NCBI RefSeq assembly: GCF_028583425.1 | Contig: NC_072801.1 | Span: 62,077,766-62,141,765, forward strand | Reading direction: 5' to 3' | DNA from: Eublepharis macularius | Taxonomy: Eukaryota; Chordata; Lepidosauria; Squamata; Eublepharidae | Length of the DNA: 64,000 nt | Shown here: positions 20,907 to 32,900 of the stretch, piece after piece | Layout of the letters: each line of letters begins with the position of its first letter | Position numbering within the stretch: the first letter of the stretch is position 1 | Notes under the pieces: generated by a model | Told to the model about the DNA's origin: nothing | What the model saw: the letters and a program-made list of their open reading frames with translations, nothing else | The model's database searches: none | Program-made: the position numbers and the translations under genes

Positions 20907-23900
20907 ATGGAGGATGGCCGGGAAAGTGGTTTGGGGACCGGAACCGACGAAGCAGGTATGGGGTGAGCTTCCCCTCTAGGGGTACTGGCTTGAGATGGGG
21001 CTGGCTGGTCTCAAGGATCTCTAGCTGTGGCTTTCAGCTAGATTATTTTCTCTGAAAATTGTCAGAACCAGCTATGATCTTGGAGCATATGCCAAAGGGT
21101 TTTGGGGGATTGTACTCAGGTTTTTAAGTGGCTTTGAGTTAACAGATGAGTGGCTTGGCCTCAGGAGTAAGGGACAGCCAGTGTAATGTTGAGTAATAGG
21201 CACTGGGACTGGGAGGCTCCGGTTCAAGCCCCCACTCTGCCATGGAGCTCACTGGGTAACATGGGGGGCCTAGTCACACTTGCAGCCTAGCCTAAATCAT
21301 TGACACTGGGAGGATTAAATGAGGGAAGGGAGAAACATGTACATCTTTCATTCCTTAAAGGAAGAGTGGGGTAAACAGAGAGAGAGAGAGGGCACTGATA
21401 CCATAAGGGGAGGAGCTTGGCATAACACTGGATCTAATCTTGAAAAGAGCCAGTATGGAGCAGTGTTCCAGTGCTGGCTTAGAATCTGGATAGGGTAGTC
21501 AACTCCAGATTGGGAACTTGCTTAAGATTTGGGAGTGGAGCCTGGGGACAGGGTTTGGGAATCAGAGAGACCTCAGTGGAGTATAATTAGAGTTGCCAGC
21601 CTCCAGGTGGTGGCTGGAGATCTGGAATTACAACTGATCTCCAGGCAACGGGTCAGTTCCCCTGGACACCACAGCCTTTATTAATTCCATAGAGCATTTA
21701 ACGGTCCCCCCACTATCCGTGCTAGTCACCATGGACGTGGAATCGTTATACACTTCAATCCCCCATGAGGGAGCTAGAACAGTGGTGGAAAACGCTCTTT
21801 ATTCACGATCCCTTAACATTCCTCCCACCAGTTTGTTGTTACAACTGGTGGATATTGTTTTGGAAATAAATTATTTCCGGTTCAGGAATAAATTCTACTA
21901 TCAACGTAAGGGGGTGGCTATGGGATGTCCGGTTGCACCCAGCATAGCCATACTGTACATGGCGGATTTAGAAACAAGATACTATCTAAACCCTGGGGTG
22001 AATCCCTTCTATGGGGAGATCCTCTATTACAGGAGGTACATTGATGATGTGGCCATGATCCTGAGATCTAGTGAACACCTTGAGGAATTAGGACACTGGA
22101 TGAACTCGGTGGATAGCAATATTAAATTGACTTGGCAGTCTGATTCCAACAGCATTAGCTTTTTGGATGTGGTGGTGTATAAGACCTCAGAAGGGAAATT
22201 AGGGGTAAAACCATTCAGGAAGCCCACGGACAGATGGGCATACTTACATTATTCTTCCCACCATAAGATGAGTCTCAAACATAACATTCCATTTGGCCAG
22301 TTTTTAAGAATTAAACGGAACTCAACTAGAATGGAGGACTATAGGAGGGAATCCACTAAGATGAGGGATGCCTTTCTTTCTAGGGGGTATCCTTATAGAG
22401 TGGTGGAAAATGCGAGGAGACGGGCGGATGCCACGGGTAGAAGTTCCCTATTACGTTCAACCACCAGGCAGGAGAAAAATAGACTGGCGTGGTCACTGGA
22501 TTTCCCCCCCCTAGCTTTGTCAATCATGAGCATCATCAGACGGAATTGGCATATAGTAAGCAGCATTACGGGCTGCTCTCAGCCTCCCTTGGTGGGGCTG
22601 AGACGATCTAAGAACATAAAAGATCTGGTGGTGCATTCTGACTTCAAAAGGGAAGAAGCACCTCGCTCCCTCCCCACTGGCCATTTTCCATGCGGCCACT
22701 GCAATGTTTGTCCCTTATCTGTGAATGCAAGCACTATAATGAATCCTGTGTCCAAGAGGAATTTATTTTCGAAAGATTTCTCCACGTGCAGTACCTGTAA
22801 TGTGGTCTATACAATAAGATGTTCTTGTGGGCTGTTGTATATAGGAAGCACGACCCGCCCAGTTAGGCTCCGCGTTCAGGAGCATATGTCAAAAATCAGA
22901 AACAAAGTTTTGGAGGCGCCCCTCACCCAACACTTCATTCAGCATCACACCAACGAACGGGAATTGGTATTTACAGTTTTGAAGGTTTTACAGGAGAGGG
23001 CAGGCATAAATATGCGGTGGTCTTTACTAAGATTGGAGATAGAATTGATCATCAGACTACGCACCTTGGCCCCAAATGGTCTTAATTTGGAGGCAGATTT
23101 CACACCTTTCTTGTAGTTTGAAGTGTTCTCAATAAGGAGGTATGTTTCAGGTGATAAGACACCGGTACTGTATTTCCAAGAGATGGCGTCGTTAGAGTCT
23201 GTTTTGTGTGGTCGAGGGAAATGGGTAAATGCGTGTGTGCACTTTAAGTAGTTAACAGCAAGTAGCAACCCTCATCGGGGCGATACTCTTATAAACTCCA
23301 CCCAGAATTACACCTATACAGGAGAGGAGATCGAGAAAGGATAGAGGTTTTGCCCAGGATTAAAATAAGGAAATCCACATGTTATACGACTCCTGCTTCA
23401 TATAAAAAAATAGGTTTCATTGGTGAGTACATAGAACCGGTGGGTCTCTTTTGCATTTTACATTATAACTCCAGGGCAATTGTTAAGATTCATGTATTTG
23501 GACATACATTGAAGTGTATCCATTTAATTTGTGTTCCCAGGCAAATGTATGGAGGCTTTTGAAGAAGCGTGTATATAGCGAAACGGGATACTTAGCCAGG
23601 CACACCCGTTGCCACTCTCCCGCCGGGAGAAACCCCCAACTTCTCGCGGGGGTTTACTCCCTGTATGATTATTACTAAATTGGATGTACAACACATTGCC
23701 TGAGATGAACCAGTAAAAGAACTTTGGAAACGAATTTGCGTCCTTTCACGGTCCTTTTTCACTTCAACCCTAAGTATAATGCCATAGAGTCCACCCTTCA
23801 GAGCAGCCTTTTTTTCTCCAGGGGAACTGATCTCTATAGCTTAGAAATCAGTCATAATTCCAGGATATCTCCAGGCTCCAGCTGGAAGTTGGCAAGCCTA

Positions 23901-26900
23901 GATCTGAGCATCCCAAGTTCAGATCACTGCTGTGTCTGATGGAAACTTGCTGGGTGATCCATGGGAATTTGAACCTGGTTCTCTTAGATCATAGTCCAAT
24001 ACTCCAACCACTGCTTCATACTGGCTCTGAAGCTCTTATGGAGTGAACCTCTCTGAGACAAACTGTTTTATAGACTGAACTTTCATGTGGTGGTGGTGGG
24101 GGGGTGTTGGGTGGCCTTTGGGCCTCTTCACTTTGACTGACGTATGCACCCTGTCCCATCTGTATCCTTTCTCCAGGGTCCAGCCTGGGTCGCCATAGCC
24201 CATCTCTCTTTCTCCAGCTACCAAGCAACCAGACACTGCGTTTCCGTGGCAACAAGGCAGAGGCCTGGGGAGCAGCTTTAGAGGGGGGAATAGAGTCCTC
24301 GGTGGTTCCCCAGGACTGTGTGGTGGGAGAGGAGGAGGAGGAAGACCAAAGACCTCTGAAAGAGCTGCCCCTCTGTCTTGAGGAAAAACGGAGGCTCAGG
24401 TAGCAGCTGGGTTCTTGGGGAGGGCATTAAAGGAGTGCAGGATGCCTGGGTTCACAAAGAGAATAAGGGGGAAGATCTGAGAGAGTGAGGATTCCTCCAG
24501 GGGCGTTTCCTTGTGGCAGAGGATTCTGGGAAACAAGAACATCTGGGCAAAAAACCCCGTTTCATGAAGTGGTTCTGGCAAGGGGCATTGGCTTCTCTGG
24601 GCAAGCACAGATGTTTGCTAAGGGAGGTGCAAACTCTCTTAGTGAGTGGACCTCCAACTGTCCACACTTAATCTATGTGGTATGTTTGTGTGGAAAATGT
24701 TGTAAGTTCAGAAAAGCTGTGGTGCTCTGTTTCATAACCTTCAAGAATAACTCCAACCTTCCTGTAAGACTTCCGGGTATCCCTCAGGTTTCTGCAGGAG
24801 CAGGCAGCCAGCAGGCTCAGCGGTTGGCGGCTCTGGCGTGTGGAAAAACAACGGACATTACGGCATCTTAGGAGCCAAGCAGGCACAGTGATGTCATATG
24901 TAGTGATGTGGAAGAGCACGCTGCGCCACATTGAAGGTATGGGTGGTGCTCAGTTATCTCCCGTAGGATCAGGGTAGGGGGCAAGTTGTACTCTCCGACC
25001 TAACCTTGTCAGCTCTTGCTTCTTGCTCCCCCAAGGCCACTTTGGAACAGGGATCCAGTCATACTTCAACTTTCTGCGATTCTTGGTCCTGATGAACTTT
25101 GTTGCCTCTTTGCTGGTGGTGGGATTTGTGATCGCTCCCAATGCAGCATTCGAGGCCCTCCACCTCAATTGGACAGGTCGACCAAACAACGTCTCGGGTA
25201 GGTCTATGAGCCAGGAATGCATCCTTGAAGAAGAAACAATTTCAGCTGGCAGCATGAGTTGACACATCTATAATTGTTCATATGCTTTGTTTTCATATTT
25301 GGGTCTTTTCACACAGAGGTTTTGAGCTGCAGAGGTTTTCGTCCAAGCTTCCTTACATTCTTGTTTTCTATTTGTTGTTTCTCTGCTTTCTCAAATCAAA
25401 TCAAAGGTGGTTTGAGAAAGCACAGAGAATGGACAACGGAAATATGGGAAAGCAACATATGGAGGGGAAAACACATGAGGAAGTTCACAGAAAAACCACT
25501 GCAGGTTGGCACCCAAACCACAGGAAAATCTCCATGTAGCAGGATCCTTTCTCATCTGTGCTTTGAATGTTAGAAGCAGAAATCCTGCAAGAGTACCTTC
25601 CCCATCACTGTATAGCCAGAATTGGTGCTTTTGTAGCAAACCTATGGAAAATACGATAGCTCAGCATATGTTATGTTCCATCTATTTTCTGGGACTCCTG
25701 GATTAGGTAATAGGGTCTACAACAGTTTCTGTTAGGCCCTGGATTCTGTGGGGATGGGGAAATTAATTTATTCTTTCCCCTCTCCTATAAGCAAATGCCT
25801 CTTGTGTGCATTATGACCCCTCTGCCCACGGCTTGGTCAGCTACTTTTCCTACATCATGGATCTTCTGTCTGGCAAGGTAAGAGATTATCCTAAGAATAT
25901 CCCCAGAAAGAGTTGCTACTGCCCCATTTTCAGCAGTGGTCAATGATATGTTTGTATCTCCCTGCAGGGTTTTATGGAACTCACCTACCTATTCTATGGC
26001 TACTATCAAAATTCAGCTGTCGATTTTGCCAGTTTCTCGTACAATGTCCCTCTTGCATATCTGCTCACAGCATTCTTCTACCTCCTCTTCTGTCTGATAT
26101 GGATTGTACAGAGGTGAGAGCAGCTCTGAGCTATATAAGCAGCCATTCTCCACCCCAGATGCAGATACATCTCCCAAACGCCGGAGGAATCTATTTAAAT
26201 ATCTGTTCTCTCTATCCTTCCTTCCTCAGGTCAGTCTATTGTCTCAAACACAGCTTGGTTAGTGAAGATGCTTCCCTTGGATCCTACAGCAACAAAGTCT
26301 TTGCTGGCTGGGATTTCGGTCTGATGCAGCACAGTGCGGTGCAGTTAAAACACAAGAGTATTCGCTACGAGCTGCGGGTGAGGCCCGTTGGCAACGCTAG
26401 ACAGACTAGAAACAGATATCAAAGTGTGCTGGTGGGTTAGGGCTTGAATTGCAAGGAGATTGGTATAGAGCTGTCAGCTCTTAGAACCCAGTTCCTTATC
26501 TAACACAGAACTGCACAGCAAGTCTGAGGAGGGGCCTTACAGTTGTGTACCTGTTTGCACACCCCAGCTTTGGCACACTACAAATCATATACTTCCATGC
26601 CTTGTCACCTGTCTCCTTCAAGATGAGTCATGGATTTCTCTAGCAAAAAGTTTTATTTTTGCACAAAGCTATACAAGATCCCAGGCCAACAAAAATAATT
26701 ATGTGGGGACCAGCCAAATTATATCCCTACATGGGATGGCTCACCACTGTATCTGGCACTATGCCGCCTTTTTATTTTCATTTTTAGTACTGAATAAGGA
26801 AAGGGGCACCAGAAACAGCCTTCAGACCTGTACTAGAAGAGAAGATAATACATCTATGGACCTGGGTAACTAGGGATGAAAGAGACAAGCTAAGGGCTCA

Positions 26901-29900
26901 GGGTGACACTTAAAGGCAGGCACTAGTAATCAATGGGATCTTCTTGAAACAAAAACATGTTATCTACACTAGCATGTATAAAGGTCCTAACTACACAGGA
27001 CATTTTCCTCGCATTCTCCCAGATGTCCATTTTGAGTACCATGTTGGCAATTTAATTCCCAGGTATGCACAGATCCCCTTGCCTCGTTTGCTGTGGTCCC
27101 AATCAAAATCAGTTTCCAGCAGAGAACTTGCACCACATGTCTGATTACACAGAACATGAGGAAAATGTGACATACGATTATGCATCACAGTAGCCTTTGG
27201 GGCTGGTTCCATCTTGCTTTGCCTGACAAATGACAGGTTGCTTGCTGGAGCTTAGGGAAGGTGCGGATGGTGGTGATATGTTTTTGTTTCAGTTCCTTTC
27301 TTTGAGGGTACATTGAATATTTATGGTACATTTTTGCTTAGTTTACAAATGCATAAGCAGATTGCCCTTCTCCAGCAGGTAGCAGAGAGCAACCTGTAGA
27401 GCCCAGTCAGAACCTCACACTCCCAGCTAATTGCCAAAATTCTCCTCCTCCTCTTTGTGTCTCTTCCAATTGAAACTGCTTTTTTGCTCTCATGAATCTC
27501 TTCCCAAATGCCAGAGATTCTTGTCAGGAGCTCTTCCGAATGACAAGACATTGGCTATTCATGCTGGGCTGTTAAGCAGCAGCCATAACACCATGTTCAG
27601 TCACCTCATTACCAGAGTAAACATGGCATCTGATGGCTGTCATCATTTATATTTCACCCTCACAGACCTCCTGTGTCTCCTTGCTAGGAAACTCCACCCC
27701 CCCACACACATTTCCTGAACATTTGTCATGTCAGTGTTCACCTGCACCCAAGCTCTACCAAAGTAGTGGTGATTCTAGGTTAGTTTCGGCATCTCTTTCC
27801 ACGCCTCTGATGAAGATTTTGCTTTCAGCAGTTATATAGCAGAAAAATCTGACAAGGCAGTTTTCAACCCACGTGTCTCCACTGTAAGAAGTGAAGGATT
27901 TTATGCTGTCCAGTAGTCTCATATTACATAGAGTCAGGGAGACAGAAGGGTCAGAACTTTTCCATCCTTTCTTTGAAGCATCTCTTTGAAGGATAGACTG
28001 ATGCTCTTAAGGACTTCCATGCGTCTTTCTCACATCATACCATCTTCTCCTCACTTCTCTTTTTTTTCTTTATCTTGCCAGCCATGAGGGGAGGAAGTCT
28101 ACATTTGACAACCTAGACTAGATAGAAATAATAAAACGTTATTTCTATTCATATCCTCAGTGGAGTTCCTATAACAAAGAAGTCATATTGCTTTTCTAAA
28201 GCTTGAACCAGGATCCAAGTGTAAATTTGTTCCTCTGCACGCACTCTGCATTCAGACACACACGCACACTTTGCTCCACCTACTACACAACTCTGCTAAT
28301 ATCCACTACAGTGGAATTTTGCCTGTGTGTAGCTTTCTTCCCTCTGACAAGGATAAAACAATTGAGCATTGTTATTAGGGAGCCAAGATGGTTTACAGTG
28401 AAATCCTAAGCAGAGTTATTCTAGTCTAAGCCCATTAATTTCAATGCACTGAGACTGGAGTAACACTGCTTAGGATTTCACTGTTAGTTGTTTAGAGTGA
28501 GAGACTACGACCAGAGAGACTTGGATTCAAATCACCACTCTGCTATGAAACTCACTGGATGACATTAGGTTCAGTTTAGCTCACTGGGTTCTGAGGGGAA
28601 AAGATGGTGGGGAGCAGTATTGACTGGCCACAACTCTTTGAAGGAAAGCTGGGATAAAAAATAAACTCTATCAAAGCATTTCAGCCTCTGATAGGGCTTG
28701 CTGTGCCAGAGTGACATCATGTGAACCACCAGGTTTCTGAGATCTTTTTCATCCTAGATTTAACTCATGTATAGAAAAAAATAACAAGGATTTGGGCAGA
28801 AATATGTACTCAATTTCCCTCCATCTTGGTGAACAGGAGTCTTCTTTACTTTTGTTGTATCAAACTAATATGGCTATCTCTCTGGAATTATGATGATCGA
28901 TGGAAGCCTCGTTCTTGGGATGCTAAGAAGTCTCTTTCCTCCTTCCCGGGTTGCAGATGGATCTGGAGGAGGAGGCACTCCGGAGGCGCCTGGCAGAGAG
29001 GACCACAAGGCAACGAGCCACTCTCTACATCCTCCGAGGCTTGCTCAACCTTCTGGTTTTAAGCCTCTTGGGTGGAGGCTTTTTCTGCATCTACCTGGCG
29101 ACGAGCTATTCCCAGTGGCTTCTGGGATCGGTAAAGAAATAGTGTTCACATGCAACTTTCCCATCAATCTCTTTTTGATGTATTGTCGAAGGCTTTCACG
29201 GCCGGAGAACGATGGTTGTTGTGGGTTTTCCGGGCTGTATTGCCGTGGTCTTGGCATTGTAGTTCCTGACGTTTCGCCAGCAGCTGTGGCTGGCATCTTC
29301 AGAGGTGTAGCACCAAAAGACAGATCTCTCAGTGTCACAGTGTGGAAAAGATGTAGGTCATTTGTAAAGTGGGGAGGGGGGGGCACACACACCACCAAAC
29401 TCCTGCCTTCAGATTTATCAGATGATGGGCAAACAGGGTTGCCAGCTCCAGGTTGGGAAATTCCTGGAGATTGAGAGGTGGAGCCTGGGGAAGAGTTGGA
29501 GTTTGGGAGGGGAGGAACCTTAGCGGGGCATAGCACCAGAGTCCATCCTCCAAAGCAGCCATTTTCTCCAGGGGAACTGGTCTCTGTGACCAGATCAGTT
29601 ATAATTCTGGGATATCACCAGCGGCCACATGGAGGTTGGCAGCCCTACAGACTAACTATGCTGCCCTCTTAAGGAACTTGCTGGGAGGGGGAAGCTGGAC
29701 TGAAAGGGAAACTGGCTCTTCGACTGCCTGCACAAGCAAGCCAGGTCTATGGGCAGAAACTCTGCTGAGTTGCAGAAACTCCACCGGAACAGGTCTCCCC
29801 ATTGTTGCACCTGTTGAACTTCTTTCAGAGCTTCTCAAGAAAAGAAATGGCAAATCCTCTCACTCACCCTCTCTCTTTGCTATGATTACCTTTTCAGAAT

Positions 29901-32900
29901 TCTCTTTCTTTTTTAGGCAGACTCCCCGGTCAAAGGTCAATACATCTTGGAGCTGCTGGTGGCTTATCTCCCATCTATTGTTATCACAGTTGCTAACCTC
30001 CTTATCCCAATTATTTTTGGGGTCATCGTGCAACTAGAGAAATATCCACTCAGCTTTGAAATCAAAATCACTCTTCTCAGGTACAGGAAGAGCTGGTTGA
30101 TCTGTGGAGCCTCGTAAGGTTGCCGGCTCTGAGCTGGGAAATTCCTGGAGATTTTGGAGGTGGTGCATGGGGTGGGGGGGGGGGATTTGAGGAGGAGATG
30201 GACCTCAGCAGGACATAAAGCCATAGATTCCACCTTCCAAAGCAGCCATTTTCTCCATGGGAAATGATCTCTGTAGCTTGAACATCAGTTGTAATCCCAG
30301 ATTTCCAGCCACCATCTGAGCCTGGTATACACCACAGATACTGGTAGCTAGCTGTACTGATAATAATGATACTACTAAGAATGCATTAAAAGCTAGGTGG
30401 AGGACAATACATGAGATAAAATGCACAATCCTGCTGACATTTTTGAAAAGACCAAAAGGAAATGGGGAACAGGACACAAAATTAAGGGGAAAGGCAAAAG
30501 AGAGGCAGAGTTTAAAGGCCAAAAGATTAGGGAAGAGGTACCTTCTTGGATGCTTTGAACAGTTTATGAGAGAAAAATGCAGATCGGTGGTGAATTCCAG
30601 AGACAGGCAGCAGGAGAACAGGGGAAGGAAATAGAAATAGCCATGATGTAGCCAAGAGGAAAGAGTCAATTGGGGAAAAGACAACAAAAAGTAAATAAAG
30701 GGGAAGAATACAAGATGGATGAACTAGAACCAAGGAGTTTAAAAACAAAAAGCAGTCTCTTGAACTGAATCAAATGAGGACATTGAAAACAATGAAGAAT
30801 GTGTATCAAAGGAGAAATATGATCAAAACAAGTCACAAGGGGGGAAATCCACAAATGATCAATAGAGCGAAGGATGTAGTTTCCAGCTGTGCCAGTCAGT
30901 CACGGCTGAATTAATGATCAAGCTCACGCATTACAGAAAGTGTTGGGATCCTTTTCAACACTGCTGTTATCTGAGAGTTCTGTTTCCCTTGCTTCCTGAA
31001 GCTCCTTGGGGTGGGACAACTCTAGCAGTCTTGGGCATGTGTTCCATCAGCTAGGTCAGACAATAGCGAAGGCCCTCATTGGTTTGGGGCCTGCCACCCA
31101 ATACTGACTGCCACAGGCAGGTGTTAGGCAGATGGTGCTAGAGCACGTTCACATTTTGTATGATGCTCAACCAGTCACAGGCACCAAAGACTGCCAGCTT
31201 TTCAATCTGCAAGCCTTTGAAAGAAAATTGCTGTGTAGACATTAGCAGCTATTCATCCCCATTTTCTGGAAAGCTTCACCTACTGAATTTTCCTTGACAA
31301 GCTGTTCTTAGAGAAACCTGCCAGAATGGTTGTTTTTCGGTTGGTAACTATGGTGTCCGTCTCTTTGTCTTGTAGGAATGTCTTCCTCCGTCTTGCCAGC
31401 TTGGTGGTTCTTCTTATCTCACTTTGGTCTCAGATTACTTGTAGTGGGGACCCAAAAGATTCCAATTGCAAGGACTGTGGATACAGCCATCTATTCCCGG
31501 TGAGGGGAACCAGGAGACTAGAGCCTAGATTTTTGAGTTGGGAGTGATACCTAATGATTGGACCAAGTTGAGGGATATTTTTTTTTGGCCCAGGTAAGGT
31601 ATACCCATTACTCCCTCTCACACCACTGCCAGCTGGTTCTAACCATATCCCTGAGATGGAATGGCACCTTTTTCATTGTAGCACTCCTCTCAAACTGCCA
31701 CTGGCCAAAGATCTGGCCCAGAATCCTGATGACTTTTGGAAAGGAGCTAAAACTTAACTTGCTGGCATAGGGGCTCTGGCAGGTGAGTGTGGTGAGTTAG
31801 AAAAGAGCAAATAGCTATCAGGATTTCTGGATTGTCTTGGGGAAAGGCTAAACACTCCATCAGTATTTGTGCCAGGTGGCCTCTGTGGGCCAAGCTACAA
31901 GTGACGAATGACACTTGAACGGCAAGTGTATTTCTCCCTGTTCACTTGCCCTCCACTCAATCCACTTGCCGTTCAAGTGTCATTCGTCATGTGTAGCTTG
32001 GCCCTGAGATGGTTCTTTCTACCCTTCCAGTGCTGGGAGACTTCAGTGGGGCAGGAAATGTACAAGCTGTTGATCTTCGACCTGCTGATCATGTTGCTCG
32101 TGATGTTATTTGTGGAGTTTCCAAGGAAGTAAGTTTTGCTACCCCTGTGTTACAGGAGCTGGGCATATATGGTTGCCTTCTGGCCAATATGAAATTGTCT
32201 GGTTTGGGTTTGTTTTTTAAAAATAGGGGTGGTTGACTTTTTGCTCTTTAAGCATGGGTTTAGCTGATCTTCCAAGTTGTTCATAGAAAAACAGGACTGA
32301 AAGGAATTTAAAGATCATCTAGCCTACCTAAAATTGACAACAGGCCTACAGAAAAATGTCCTGTCCCTTTAATAGAGATATCAGAAGAATTATTATCAAT
32401 GTTGTTGTTATTAGTCCACTTTTCTCACTGGGGGTCAAGGAGGATTACAAGTATGATTAATCAGTAGGTGGATTACAAGATATGAATGATAACATTTGAA
32501 TCTAACTGCAAAGAGTCCTAGTAAAACAAAATAATGCAGTTGGGCTGGAATTGTAGAGGGGCGAACAGAACGTGCAAACATATCTGTTTATGGCAAGAAG
32601 ACAATCAGCGCAGGAAAGACTTTATCCCTAATAAAAATTACCTCTGGGGAAAAGGCAGCTGAAGCTGTTCATGGCGTGGAGGTAAATAAGATCACATGAT
32701 ACATAATATCCCATTAAGCCTCTATCAATGGGACAGGACATTTTTCTCCAGACCCATTGGCAATCATCAAAAAGAGTCCAGTAGCACCTTTAAGACTAAC
32801 CAATTTTATTTTAGCATAAGCTTTCGAGAATCAAGTTCTCTTCTTCAGATGCCTGATACAGAGACTGGTCAAACACAGAAGAGCAGAGGGAAGAGGCAAT

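Larger units (their letters stand above)
21588..23772. mobile_element. Composite: hAT-like MITE ends enclosing a Penelope-like element, in copy B only
   Basis: The composite is flanked by the perfect 8-base repeat AGTATAAT (21580-21587 and 23773-23780), occurring once, with one change, in copy A (GGTATAAT near 4876). It begins TAGAGTTGCC and keeps some 75 bases of MITE to about 21664. It ends CAACCCTA, the MITE terminus, with PLE sequence between. Either a PLE landed in a young MITE and most of the MITE was lost, or the whole block moved as one. Confidence 0.75.
21491..23900. mobile_element. Outer hAT-like MITE in TMC4 intron 1, split by later insertions
   Basis: Left part 21491-21587, right part 23781-23900. 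It is the same insertion as 4795-5000 in copy A, so it predates the duplication. The composite at 21588-23772 interrupts it. Confidence 0.75.
8155..27380 (+). repeat. Segmental duplication, copy B (inferred full unit, about 19.2 kb)
   Basis: If the duplication is a simple tandem, the second unit runs from the junction at 8154/8155 to the loss of homology at about 27380. The stretch 17280-27380 is directly seen to match 1-8154. The stretch 8155-17279 is inferred to have a partner left of the window. The unit contains the MBOAT7 promoter region, the whole MBOAT7 gene and TMC4 exons 1-7. Confidence 0.75.

Noticed and set aside
28890-29536. Long frames on both strands around TMC4 exon 8
   Set aside because: They read through exon 8 into a PLE fragment and a MITE. 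The TMC4 frame with proper splice sites explains the coding signal.
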